DNA of 64,000 bases from CAG-557 sp045540315. Its GTDB lineage: Bacteria > Bacillota > Clostridia > Oscillospirales > Acutalibacteraceae. Shown here piece by piece: positions 43,128 through 50,406 of the stretch (within the stretch, counting starts at the first letter, position 1; every line of letters begins with the position of its first letter). The notes under the pieces are model-generated. The model saw only the letters and a program-made list of their open reading frames with translations, was not told the origin of the DNA and did no database searches. The translations under genes were made by a program, and so were the position numbers. The stretch is from positions 79,074-143,073 of the forward strand of contig JAZQHA010000053.1 in NCBI GenBank assembly GCA_045540315.1, given 5' to 3'.

Positions 43128-43844
43128 ATGCTAGGTAAAAACATCAAGGTGGTGATTGAAGGCTCTGCCTATGGGAACAACGCTCGATTCTGTGCACCTC
43201 TGTACAAAGCACACACAATAGCGCCTTTAAATGGCCACTATAGTCGAACTGTTTATGTTATTTCTAACAAATCGGTTGATAAGATTTTCAATGGTACGGT
43301 TGTCGCAATAGCCAGTAGCGGTATCAACCGGCCAGAACAACTTGTTGTTGCTCCGTCTGAAATGATTTACTATGCACCTGAAATACGCAATCGTATTTCC
43401 AGAATTCGTAATTACGGCCATTTTAAACTTACCTGTTTGTATGAAAAATCTTGTGGTGCGATTATTTTTAATGACACAGCTAACGGAAGGTATTTTTTAG
43501 TTGTAAAAAACAACCATGGTAGATATTGGGGATTTCCTAAAGGGCATATCGAAGTCGGAGAAACAGAAGAGCAAACAGCCATTAGAGAGGTAAAAGAAGA
43601 GACCGGTCTAGATGTTACCCTACTGGATGGCTTTCGAAAAACTAGCGTTTATAGATTAGTTGGACATATAAAGAAAAAAGTTGTCATTTTCCTTGCAAAA
43701 TCAGAATCGCTAAGTGTTACAATTCAAGATAGTGAAATTGCCAATTATAAATGGCTAAAAAAGGATGAGCTTTTTCAAGCCCTCCGACATCGTAACGATT
43801 TTCGAATTTTCGATGCAGCGCTTAAATGGCTCGGCAATAAATAA
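43128..43844 (+). CDS. Nudix hydrolase with an N-terminal diphosphatase-like domain
   Basis: The 238-residue protein has two parts. Residues 1-95 resemble the small inorganic-pyrophosphatase-like domain of Firmicutes (FNGTVVAIASSGINRPEQLVVAP), but acidic metal ligands expected there are not evident. The C-terminal part is a Nudix domain with a complete box, GHIEVGETEEQTAIREVKEETG. Nudix enzymes hydrolyse nucleoside diphosphate derivatives; closest general type is diadenosine tetraphosphate or NTP pyrophosphatase. ATG 43128 follows GAGGAG. Confidence 0.75.
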   Translation: MLGKNIKVVIEGSAYGNNARFCAPLYKAHTIAPLNGHYSRTVYVISNKSVDKIFNGTVVAIASSGINRPEQLVVAPSEMIYYAPEIRNRISRIRNYGHFKLTCLYEKSCGAIIFNDTANGRYFLVVKNNHGRYWGFPKGHIEVGETEEQTAIREVKEETGLDVTLLDGFRKTSVYRLVGHIKKKVVIFLAKSESLSVTIQDSEIANYKWLKKDELFQALRHRNDFRIFDAALKWLGNK

Positions 43845-43902
43845 TCAGCACCAATAAAAAACCAATTTACAGCACACATATAATACTCTAACCTTATAAA
43901 AC

Positions 43903-44619
43903 CTATTTCTTTGCAATGGAAATAGGTTTTTCTTCTCCTTTTAACAACCGAAATAAATTTTTCTTATGCTTATAGATAACAAACACACCTATAATTACTG
44001 AAAGCGTAGTTGTAATAACGATATAACCAAAAGTCACTGGCCGGCCATTTCCTAGGTAATCGCAAAAATATGTAAGACAAAAAGTTAATATTGGATACGA
44101 AACCGCGGCTAAAATTGAACCAAGCGAAATCAGTCGTGTAAAAAATACCGCTATTAAAAAAATCGATAAAGCTAATGCAGCTACACGCCAATCAGTCATA
44201 ATGAGCAAAGAAAATGCAGTTAAGATAGCCTTGCCACCTCTCAAACCAAAAAAGCAAGGATACACGTGACCGATTAAGCATGCCGTACCAGCGATGTAAA
44301 CTCCATATTGAGTAATACAAAACGAAGGTACTCCAGGAACGTCTATAAAAGAAAACACTAACTTTCCAATGAAACACGCAACCATACCTTTACCAAAATC
44401 GCCCAGCATCGTTAGTACAGCAGGCCACACCCCTACCGAGCGCAAAACATTCGTAAAACCAGCGTTACCGCTACCCATTTCGCGAATATCAGACTTATTT
44501 TTAAAGTAACGTGTAAGCAAAATAGAAAAACTTACACTCCCAATGAGATAGCCGATTACTCCAACCATCACAATTTGAAACCAATTATGTCTTAAAAAAC
44601 TAATTGTTTGTATATCCAA
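43903..44619 (-). CDS. plsY: Acyl-phosphate:glycerol-3-phosphate acyltransferase
   Basis: PlsY acylates glycerol 3-phosphate at the membrane, the first step of phospholipid synthesis. The 238-residue polytopic protein has GSVSFSILLTRYF, the signature REMGSGNAGFTNVLR, GDFGKGM and the GGKA motif in FFGLRGGKAILTAF. It starts with TTG after GGAGGA. der-plsY adjacency is common in Firmicutes. Confidence 0.95.
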   Translation of the reverse strand: MDIQTISFLRHNWFQIVMVGVIGYLIGSVSFSILLTRYFKNKSDIREMGSGNAGFTNVLRSVGVWPAVLTMLGDFGKGMVACFIGKLVFSFIDVPGVPSFCITQYGVYIAGTACLIGHVYPCFFGLRGGKAILTAFSLLIMTDWRVAALALSIFLIAVFFTRLISLGSILAAVSYPILTFCLTYFCDYLGNGRPVTFGYIVITTTLSVIIGVFVIYKHKKNLFRLLKGEEKPISIAKK

Positions 44620-44645
44620 AAAAATCCTCCTAGTGTAAAAAACAA

Positions 44646-45968
44646 TTAATTGTCATTTTTCTCCCTGATTATAAAGCGTATAGGTGTCCCTTGTAAAGAA
44701 AACGTCTCTCTAATTCTATTCTCGAGATAACGCTGATATGAAAAATGAAACAGTTGCGCAGAGTTTACAAAGAAGACAAATGTCGGCGGTTTAACCGAAA
44801 CTTGAGTCATATAAAAAATTTTCAAACGTTTACCTTTATCTGTTGGCGGCTGTACGCGAATAATTGCCTGGGCTAAAACATCATTTAGCACACCTGTAGA
44901 GATTCTCATGGCATTTGCGTTTGAGACAACAGTTATCATTTCAAATAAATTTTCGATACGCTGTCCAGTTTTGGCTGAGATAAAGATTATCGGAACGTAA
45001 GACATGAAAGAAAAATCAGTTTCTAATTTTTTTCTATAAGTCAACATAGTTTTGTCTGTCTTTTCGATTGCATCCCACTTATTTACAACAACAATACAAG
45101 CTTTTCCGGCGTCAATTGCAAGCCCAGCTACTTTAGAGTCTTGTTCTGTAAATCCCTCAATAGCATCTATCATTATAACGCATACATCGCTGCGCTCAAT
45201 AGCCATTTTGGCACGAATAACACTATACTTTTCTACTGAGTCATACACTTTATTTTTACGTCTAAGCCCAGCTGTATCAATAAAATTGTAGCTACCAAAC
45301 TTGTTTTCCACAAAAGTATCAATAAAGTCGCGCGTGGTACCAGCTATATTCGAAACAATACAACGATTTTCGCCAGTTATTTTGTTTATGAGCGAAGACT
45401 TACCAACGTTTGGTTTGCCAATAACTGCCACATTAATGACGTTACCTTGTTCTTCCTCTGAAATTTTATCCGGCAAATTTTTTAAAACTTCATCAAGTAA
45501 ATCACCAGTTCCATGACCATGTACCGAGGAAACCATTATTGGGTCGCCCAAGCCCAAGTTATAAAACTCGTAAAAATCCGGTTCAGTCTCCCCTATTTTA
45601 TCACATTTATTTACGCAAACAACAACTGGACGTCCACTTTTTTGAAGCATCGTAGCAACTTCGTGGTCGGTAGCAACCAAACCAGTTCTTATATCAGTCA
45701 CTAAAATTATAACGTCTGCCGAGTCAATAGCAAGTTGTGCCTGGCGTCTCATCTGCGATAAAATAATGTCGTCAGAATAAGGCTCAATTCCTCCTGTATC
45801 TATAAGAGAAAAGGTCTTGTTTTGCCACTCGCATTCACCGTAAATTCTATCTCTAGTGACACCCGGGGTATCATCGACGATAGAAAGCCTCTTCCCTACC
45901 AACTTATTAAAAAGCGTAGACTTACCAACATTTGGACGCCCAACTATTGCAACAATTGGTTTAGCCAT
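44646..45968 (-). CDS. der: Ribosome-assembly GTPase Der
   Basis: Der (EngA) has two tandem G domains: GRPNVGKST with DTPGVTRDR and NKCD in the first, and GKPNVGKSS with DTAGLRRKN and NKWD in the second, followed by the KH-like domain. At 440 residues it is the usual size. ATG 45968 is chosen since GGAGGAATGG lies before it. It acts in 50S assembly and is followed by plsY. Confidence 0.97.
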   Translation of the reverse strand: MAKPIVAIVGRPNVGKSTLFNKLVGKRLSIVDDTPGVTRDRIYGECEWQNKTFSLIDTGGIEPYSDDIILSQMRRQAQLAIDSADVIILVTDIRTGLVATDHEVATMLQKSGRPVVVCVNKCDKIGETEPDFYEFYNLGLGDPIMVSSVHGHGTGDLLDEVLKNLPDKISEEEQGNVINVAVIGKPNVGKSSLINKITGENRCIVSNIAGTTRDFIDTFVENKFGSYNFIDTAGLRRKNKVYDSVEKYSVIRAKMAIERSDVCVIMIDAIEGFTEQDSKVAGLAIDAGKACIVVVNKWDAIEKTDKTMLTYRKKLETDFSFMSYVPIIFISAKTGQRIENLFEMITVVSNANAMRISTGVLNDVLAQAIIRVQPPTDKGKRLKIFYMTQVSVKPPTFVFFVNSAQLFHFSYQRYLENRIRETFSLQGTPIRFIIREKNDN

Positions 45969-46002
45969 TTCCATTCCTCCGTTTCTTTTATAAAATACAT
46001 AT

Positions 46003-46518
46003 TTATTTTTCTGGTTGTTTTGCGATGTCTATTTCTAAAACTTCACGCGGATACTTCTTTTCAATAATATCTTTCAAATAATTTGGTAACACTACCGGAT
46101 AAATTATCTCATTGCAGTTTTTTATCTCGTCGTATGAAAACCACTTTAATTTTTTTAATTCTGGTTTTTCATCTTCGGTTAAGTTTTCTAAACTAACGTT
46201 AGATGTAGATGTATGTACAACCATAAAAGATTGCCTTAAGTCATTTGGTTCGCCATTAATATTAAAAACCATTTGCCCCTTAAAAACAAGTGGCCCTACT
46301 TTCAGCTTATCTTCTGTAATGGAGGTTTCTTCAAAAATTTCTCTTTTTATCGCAGCATTATAATCTTCACCGTCTTCGATTTTGCCACCAATCATTTGCC
46401 AAAAACCGTCATTATATTTCTCAACTTCGCCGTTTAATTTTTTATTACGCGTATACACAAGGAGCAGCTCCTTTTTTTCATTTAGGAGTATTGCTTTTAT
46501 GCTATTTCTGACTTTCAT
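46003..46518 (-). CDS. Nudix hydrolase
   Basis: The 171-residue protein is a single Nudix domain with GKIEDGEDYNAAIKREIFEETS, which matches GX5EX7REXXEE. Substrate unknown. It lies 34 bases upstream of der on the same strand. Confidence 0.85.
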   Translation of the reverse strand: MKVRNSIKAILLNEKKELLLVYTRNKKLNGEVEKYNDGFWQMIGGKIEDGEDYNAAIKREIFEETSITEDKLKVGPLVFKGQMVFNINGEPNDLRQSFMVVHTSTSNVSLENLTEDEKPELKKLKWFSYDEIKNCNEIIYPVVLPNYLKDIIEKKYPREVLEIDIAKQPEK

Positions 46519-46589
46519 AAATAAAACCTCATTCTAAAAAGAAAATAGAGAAGGCTAAAATTGCCCTCTCTAAAGCCATCACACAAATT

Positions 46590-46772
46590 TTAAGCTTCAA
46601 CTTTAATAACTTCTCTACCCTTATAATATCCACAAGCTTTGCAAACTCTGTGTGGCAATTTAAACTCGCCGCATTGTGGGCAACTCATAAGTGCAGGAGC
46701 TTGAATTTTCCAAACATTTGAACGCCTTTTGTCGCGTCTAGCTTTGGAGTGTTTTCTCTTTGGCACTGCCAT
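46590..46772 (-). CDS. rpmF: Ribosomal protein L32
   Basis: The 60-residue protein has the family start AVPKRKHSKARRDKRRS and a zinc ribbon CPQCGEFKLPHRVCKACGYY. The usual upstream yceD gene is absent; rpmF has its own promoter at 46851-46879. Confidence 0.97.
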   Translation of the reverse strand: MAVPKRKHSKARRDKRRSNVWKIQAPALMSCPQCGEFKLPHRVCKACGYYKGREVIKVEA

Positions 46773-46850
46773 TTACATAACCCCCTTAAACAAGATAATT
46801 AATAAGATTCACTTTAAGTAAAAAACCTCATCATGATGTTCCAATTAAAT

Positions 46851-46879
46851 ATTATATAGATTACGCACTTCCTTGTCAA
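46851..46879 (-). promoter_or_regulatory. Sigma-A promoter of rpmF
   Basis: On the minus strand TTGACA (46874-46879) and TATAAT (46851-46856) are 17 bases apart, a perfect consensus match. Confidence 0.9.
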
Positions 46880-46984
46880 GCTCAATTTTTTCGCAAGATA
46901 TTTTTCAAAAAACGCTATATAAAAAAACAAGCAGACGTTACATATTTGCAACACCTGCATTGAAGACATATCTTGTTAATTTTG

Positions 46985-47016
46985 AAAAAATGGCCTTTAA
47001 ACAAAGACAACGGCCA
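46985..47016 (-). terminator. Terminator after the 67-residue ORF
   Basis: TGGCC/GGCCA with TT/AA extension and TTTTTT on the minus strand. It ends the amidase-small protein unit. Confidence 0.6.
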
Positions 47017-47029
47017 CTGAGGGAATTTT

Positions 47030-47233
47030 TTATAACGCAAATGCATTTTTAGTGCCTAAATCGTCTTGATGAGATTGAATTGCGTGGCTATAATTTATTA
47101 CTTCTTGTTGCTCGTCTGGAGACAATAATTTAAAGCTATCAATAGAATTACCTGTTTGCGCAAAAGCTTTTGCAAGTTCCATTGGAATATGTGGAATGCT
47201 ATTATTCGTGTTAACCGTAAAAATCACCTCCAT
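47030..47233 (-). CDS. Small protein with unclear start, co-transcribed with the amidase
   Basis: The frame encodes up to 67 residues (IPHIPMELAKAFAQTG, SPDEQQEVINYSHAIQ, ending NAFAL); soluble and helical. The ATG at 47233 contains part of its own ribosome site, GGAGGTGAT, and no ATG, GTG or TTG lies at the normal distance after it; ACG at 8 bases or a start further in (ATG of MELAKAF) are alternatives. The site sits in the loop of a perfect hairpin, so translation may be controlled. Function unknown. Confidence 0.5.
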   Translation of the reverse strand: MEVIFTVNTNNSIPHIPMELAKAFAQTGNSIDSFKLLSPDEQQEVINYSHAIQSHQDDLGTKNAFAL

Positions 47234-47255
47234 TTAGATAGTTTTTACGGTTAAC
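47210..47255 (-). promoter_or_regulatory. Perfect 14-bp hairpin with a ribosome site in the loop
   Basis: GTTAACCGTAAAAA (47210-47223) pairs exactly with TTTTTACGGTTAAC (47242-47255). The 18-base loop holds GGAGGTGA and the candidate ATG of the small ORF. It lies 6 bases after the amidase stop. No T run follows on the minus strand, which argues against a simple terminator in that direction. Confidence 0.75.
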
Positions 47256-47261
47256 TTTTTC

Positions 47262-47762
47262 TTATACGCTTTTATTGTCTTTTCTTGCGCCAACAATGTG
47301 AATATATTTTATTTTGTCAAAACTATAGCTATCCAGCGGACGCATGTATGAGTCTATGCTGTGCGCGCTTACAAAAATATCCGCTTTATCAATTTTATTT
47401 ATAATAACAGTATGATAAAATTGTCCGTTAGTATTGCCCAGTTGTATAATGTCTGCCGGTTTCATAAAAGTTAAATCCGTCTCTACTCCAAAGGGACCGA
47501 CACCTTTATTATTTACAAGGAAATTATATAAAAATTCCACACCACTCCATGAGGGAGAACGGTCGTAACTATTTTTGTAGTACCAGCCATAGATTGGCGT
47601 ATAATTCATCACGTTACAACCAGCATATATGCATTGAGATACAAAACTTGTACAATCTCCTCCGAGTTTTTCAAAGTTGATATACTTAGGATTTCTTTTA
47701 AATGCCCATTCTTTTGCATATTCTAGTGCCTTTTTTCTATTATACTTGAGCTCTTTTAACAT
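47262..47762 (-). CDS. Amidase-domain protein (Amidase_6 / NlpC-like)
   Basis: The 166-residue protein matches the putative amidase domain PF12671: YNRKKALEYAKEWAFKRNPKY, the nucleophile in GGDCTSFVSQCIYAGC, and the catalytic-region His in QFYHTVIINK and AHSIDSYMRPLDSY. There is no signal peptide, so it may work in the mother cell, be exported otherwise, or act on spore peptidoglycan. The leader contains interleaved inverted repeats. Confidence 0.8.
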   Translation of the reverse strand: MLKELKYNRKKALEYAKEWAFKRNPKYINFEKLGGDCTSFVSQCIYAGCNVMNYTPIYGWYYKNSYDRSPSWSGVEFLYNFLVNNKGVGPFGVETDLTFMKPADIIQLGNTNGQFYHTVIINKIDKADIFVSAHSIDSYMRPLDSYSFDKIKYIHIVGARKDNKSV

Positions 47763-47825
47763 ACAATCACGCCTTTACATCTTTATACATGATACGATGA
47801 AGATAGCGAACGCGTGACGAGTAAA

Positions 47826-47956
47826 TCCTCTTTGTATTTATATGATTGGCTTCTTTCTTAAAATAAAAATAATGCACTGCAAATTCTTAAGCTTGTTCTT
47901 CATAAAATTAGGTTTACTAATTTACAAAGAGGACACTTTAATTGCAGCGCATTATT
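47826..47956 (-). other. Interleaved inverted repeats, possible H-type pseudoknot
   Basis: TCCTCTTTGTA (47826-47836) is complementary to 47923-47933 (11 of 11). AATAATGCACTGCAA (47868-47882) is complementary to 47942-47956 with one difference, which becomes a G-U pair in a minus-strand RNA. The order is interleaved, so both helices can only form as a pseudoknot, or they exclude each other in practice. It lies 64 bases before the amidase gene. The rest of the 47763-48064 gap is AT-rich with nothing else evident. Confidence 0.6.
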
Positions 47957-48064
47957 ATTTAAGCACTAAATAACATAGCTTTTTAACGAACTTCCTATAT
48001 GAAATAAAAAGTCTCTTATGGATATACCAAACCATTTAATTTTTTCTAAAAAGCCAAGGTCATT

Positions 48065-49057
48065 TCAGTTGAGGAACTTGCTAACAACATCACCGTTTGA
48101 ATCGCATTTGATAATCAAAACTTCCTTGTAAGTCTTTTGAATCCCACCTGATGGATATTTAACTTTAATTTCTCCATAGGCGCCACCATAGGTTCGAGTT
48201 TCGTTACCAGAACGCATATAAACATTAATTTTATTTGAGTTTTCTTCGTGAGATGTACTCAAGCATTGAACCTCTCGAGTATTTTTATTATATCTAAAGC
48301 AAGCCTGAACAGTAGTCTCTCCGAGTATCTTATTTTCGTGGTTAGTATAGACAACATGAAACTCTTTGGTAATATATCGATACAAATCATCTTCGCTATT
48401 TTGCAAATCATGGGCATTCACGAGAGTCTTCTCCGACCACATTCTGCTTAGCTTTTTTTTGAGTTTTTCTTGCTGAACAGTGAAGTTCGAAACGTTTAAA
48501 ACATCATTTTGCTCGCCATCCAAAGACTTAATATTAAAAGTAACTTCGCCTGATTTAGAGCAAATAACGTCAATATGAAAAGCATCTGTATTTTCGAAAT
48601 CATTGATGAGAGTCTCTCTGTTGTATATTCCGATTCTTTGCGAAACTATGCTCTGGCCATGCGTATTATAAATTTCTTCACTGGATGAAGTCTTCCAGCG
48701 TTTGGTTAAGTCATCATCTTGATTAACCATAATTTGATTTCCATCAACAGATACACCATTATTATTGTAAGAAAAGTAGAAACTTAATAAATTTGTAGAG
48801 ATACATTTTTTATCTCCCTTTACAAAAAAATCATTTTTTATTTCAACTTTTCTACGATAATCAGATTGGCCATCTAAAACAGGATTACTTACATTTATTT
48901 CAGATTTGCAAGTTACTCCAGAGCTTGTCATAATTTGTTTTTTTGCAATACTTGTCCAAGATAAAGGCGCTGTTTCATCCGCAAAAACTCTAGGACAATA
49001 CATGCCACTAATAAACAACATAGATGTCGCCATCAAACAAGATAACATCTTTTTCAT
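48065..49057 (-). CDS. Secreted protein of unknown function
   Basis: The 330-residue protein has a signal peptide (SCLMATSMLFISGMYCPRVFA) with probable cleavage at VFA-DE. The rest is beta-rich and hydrophilic, with repeated strands such as SFYFSYNNNGVSVDGNQ and FHVVYTNHENKILGETTVQ. I recognise no domain. It is 28 bases downstream of the phospholipase gene and likely shares its transcript. Confidence 0.65.
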   Translation of the reverse strand: MKKMLSCLMATSMLFISGMYCPRVFADETAPLSWTSIAKKQIMTSSGVTCKSEINVSNPVLDGQSDYRRKVEIKNDFFVKGDKKCISTNLLSFYFSYNNNGVSVDGNQIMVNQDDDLTKRWKTSSSEEIYNTHGQSIVSQRIGIYNRETLINDFENTDAFHIDVICSKSGEVTFNIKSLDGEQNDVLNVSNFTVQQEKLKKKLSRMWSEKTLVNAHDLQNSEDDLYRYITKEFHVVYTNHENKILGETTVQACFRYNKNTREVQCLSTSHEENSNKINVYMRSGNETRTYGGAYGEIKVKYPSGGIQKTYKEVLIIKCDSNGDVVSKFLN

Positions 49058-49085
49058 GATTGGACCCCTCTTTCCATTTTAATAA

Positions 49086-49817
49086 TTAACTTACATCTAA
49101 GTAAAACTTGTACAGTACACCCGCGACGGATTTTTGTGCATTTTTGATTGCATTTGTCGCTACAACGTCCTTTGGTAAAAATTCTTCATACAATGCATAA
49201 AAATTATCGTTCGCTAAATACGCACAAGACTTTGCGATGTTCTCCACCGTGTTAAGCTCATAATATCTAAACTCATTTTTTAGTAAGGACGAAGTAACCG
49301 TATTTTGAATCTCTTGGCATCTATCCTCAAAACCTACATGAAACGGCAAGTTGAATGCAGAGTCGAAAACATCCTGATTGTTTGTGTGAACCGGAGTATT
49401 TAAGTCCTCGAGATAGTGTAACGCTCTACCTAATGCCTCAAATGCAGCTTTTCTGTCCCCATTTTTAAAATATGCAACAGCGTTAGTATAATGCATCTTA
49501 CACCGGGCTAAAGCAGAATCATCTTCTCCCATGAAGTTTTGCTCGGTGGCTGGATTGTAAAAGTGATATTTGAATGCTCCATCTATCTCGTCTTCATCAG
49601 GCCTTGTACAATAAGTCATGATTTGAGCTCTATCCGCTTCTGTATAAAACATCGAAACTTCTCCGCCTAGTACAGAATCAACAATCGTAATACCTCTTTG
49701 TGTAGTGTATATGTGTGTCGCAGAAGAAAACGCCGAAGCAGTACATCCTGTTCCAACAAATGCCATCACTGCACTAGCTATACACGCATATACCTTTTTG
49801 TTTAATAATCTTTTCAT
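49086..49817 (-). CDS. Zinc-dependent phospholipase C, alpha-toxin-like catalytic domain
   Basis: The 243-residue protein resembles the N-terminal domain of C. perfringens alpha-toxin and B. cereus PLC. Metal ligands align: His in SSATHIYT, Asp in TRPDEDE, His in YHFYNP, His and Asp in ALHYLEDLNTPVH, and His/Glu in HVGFED. The end QKSVAGVLYKFYLDVS is also shared. The N-terminal Trp of mature enzymes seems replaced by Phe/Ser, and the membrane-binding PLAT domain is absent. VGTGC is a poor lipobox, so secreted or lipid-anchored forms are both possible. ATG 49817 follows AGGGTG. Confidence 0.82.
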   Translation of the reverse strand: MKRLLNKKVYACIASAVMAFVGTGCTASAFSSATHIYTTQRGITIVDSVLGGEVSMFYTEADRAQIMTYCTRPDEDEIDGAFKYHFYNPATEQNFMGEDDSALARCKMHYTNAVAYFKNGDRKAAFEALGRALHYLEDLNTPVHTNNQDVFDSAFNLPFHVGFEDRCQEIQNTVTSSLLKNEFRYYELNTVENIAKSCAYLANDNFYALYEEFLPKDVVATNAIKNAQKSVAGVLYKFYLDVS

Positions 49818-49946
49818 TCTTAACACCCTTTCTTTAAAATAAAATTTTATTTATTGCTATAATCCATCCAATGTCATCGCCCCCTTTCAAGCTTCATATG
49901 GATAAAATAATGAAAATAAAATTCCAGAAAAAGCTTTTTCGAGTAT

Positions 49947-49975
49947 ATTTTAACGTGTTGTTTAATTTTTGTCAA
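49947..49975 (-). promoter_or_regulatory. Sigma-A promoter of the phospholipase gene
   Basis: On the minus strand TTGACA (49970-49975) and TAAAAT (49947-49952) are 17 bases apart. The transcript has a leader of about 120 bases with a GGGGG-containing site. Upstream (about 49994-50045) is a purine-rich tract on this strand with GGGGGATAGGAAGGGG, without a known role. Confidence 0.8.
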
Positions 49976-50154
49976 GTGATATTTTAAATTTTATTAATTA
50001 TTTACCTGACCCAAAACTCCTTCGTCCCCTTCCTATCCCCCTCTATCAATCCAAAAAAATTTTTTGTTTCTTGTCTTTCACAGTAAAACTGAAAATAAAA
50101 TTTTTAGATAGGTAATTTTTTCCCTTGGATAAGTGCAAATTTGCAGCTAAGCGC

Positions 50155-50265
50155 GCCGCCGCGAGGCCAGAATAACCACAATATTGTGGTTATTCTGTAA
50201 GCAGCACTCAAAAGAGTGCTGCTTAGGCCCCATAAAAAATTTTTATGGGGCCGCCTCGCGGCGGC
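50155..50265. repeat. Four-way-junction hairpin repeat, copy R8 (type B)
   Basis: Outer stem GCCGCCGCGAGGC (50155-50167) with GCCTCGCGGCGGC (50253-50265). Arms: CAGAATAACCACAAT palindrome (50168-50197), TAAGCAGCACTC/GAGTGCTGCTTA (50198-50225), GGCCCCATAAAAA/TTTTTATGGGGCC (50226-50252). Compared with R6, the first, second and third arms carry paired substitutions on both sides. It lies between tandem minus-strand units, downstream of groEL. Confidence 0.94.
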
Positions 50266-50313
50266 GGCTTGCTTTTTGCTAGCAGCAATTACGTTTTGAG
50301 ATAAATAACTATT

Positions 50314-50363
50314 GGAAAAAATAGAAACCGCCGAGACACAACCTTTGGCATGTGTCTCAGCGG
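50314..50363 (-). terminator. Terminator of groESL
   Basis: CCGCTGAGACACA pairs with TGTGTCTCGGCGG (one wobble or mismatch) and is followed on the minus strand by TTTCTATTTTTT. Confidence 0.88.
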
Positions 50364-50406
50364 CTGGTAGCCTGGGTTAAATTAAATTTTCTGCAGAGCT
50401 AATGGA

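Noticed and set aside
49857..49877. Six-codon upstream ORF (MTLDGL) in the phospholipase leader
   Set aside because: AAGGGGG lies only 2 bases before the ATG, and there is no sign of an attenuator.
50155..50265. Interpreting R8 and other copies as simple Rho-independent terminators
   Set aside because: T-tracts are missing, separate conventional terminators exist next to several copies (6758, 50314, 12856), and R9 lies between divergent genes.
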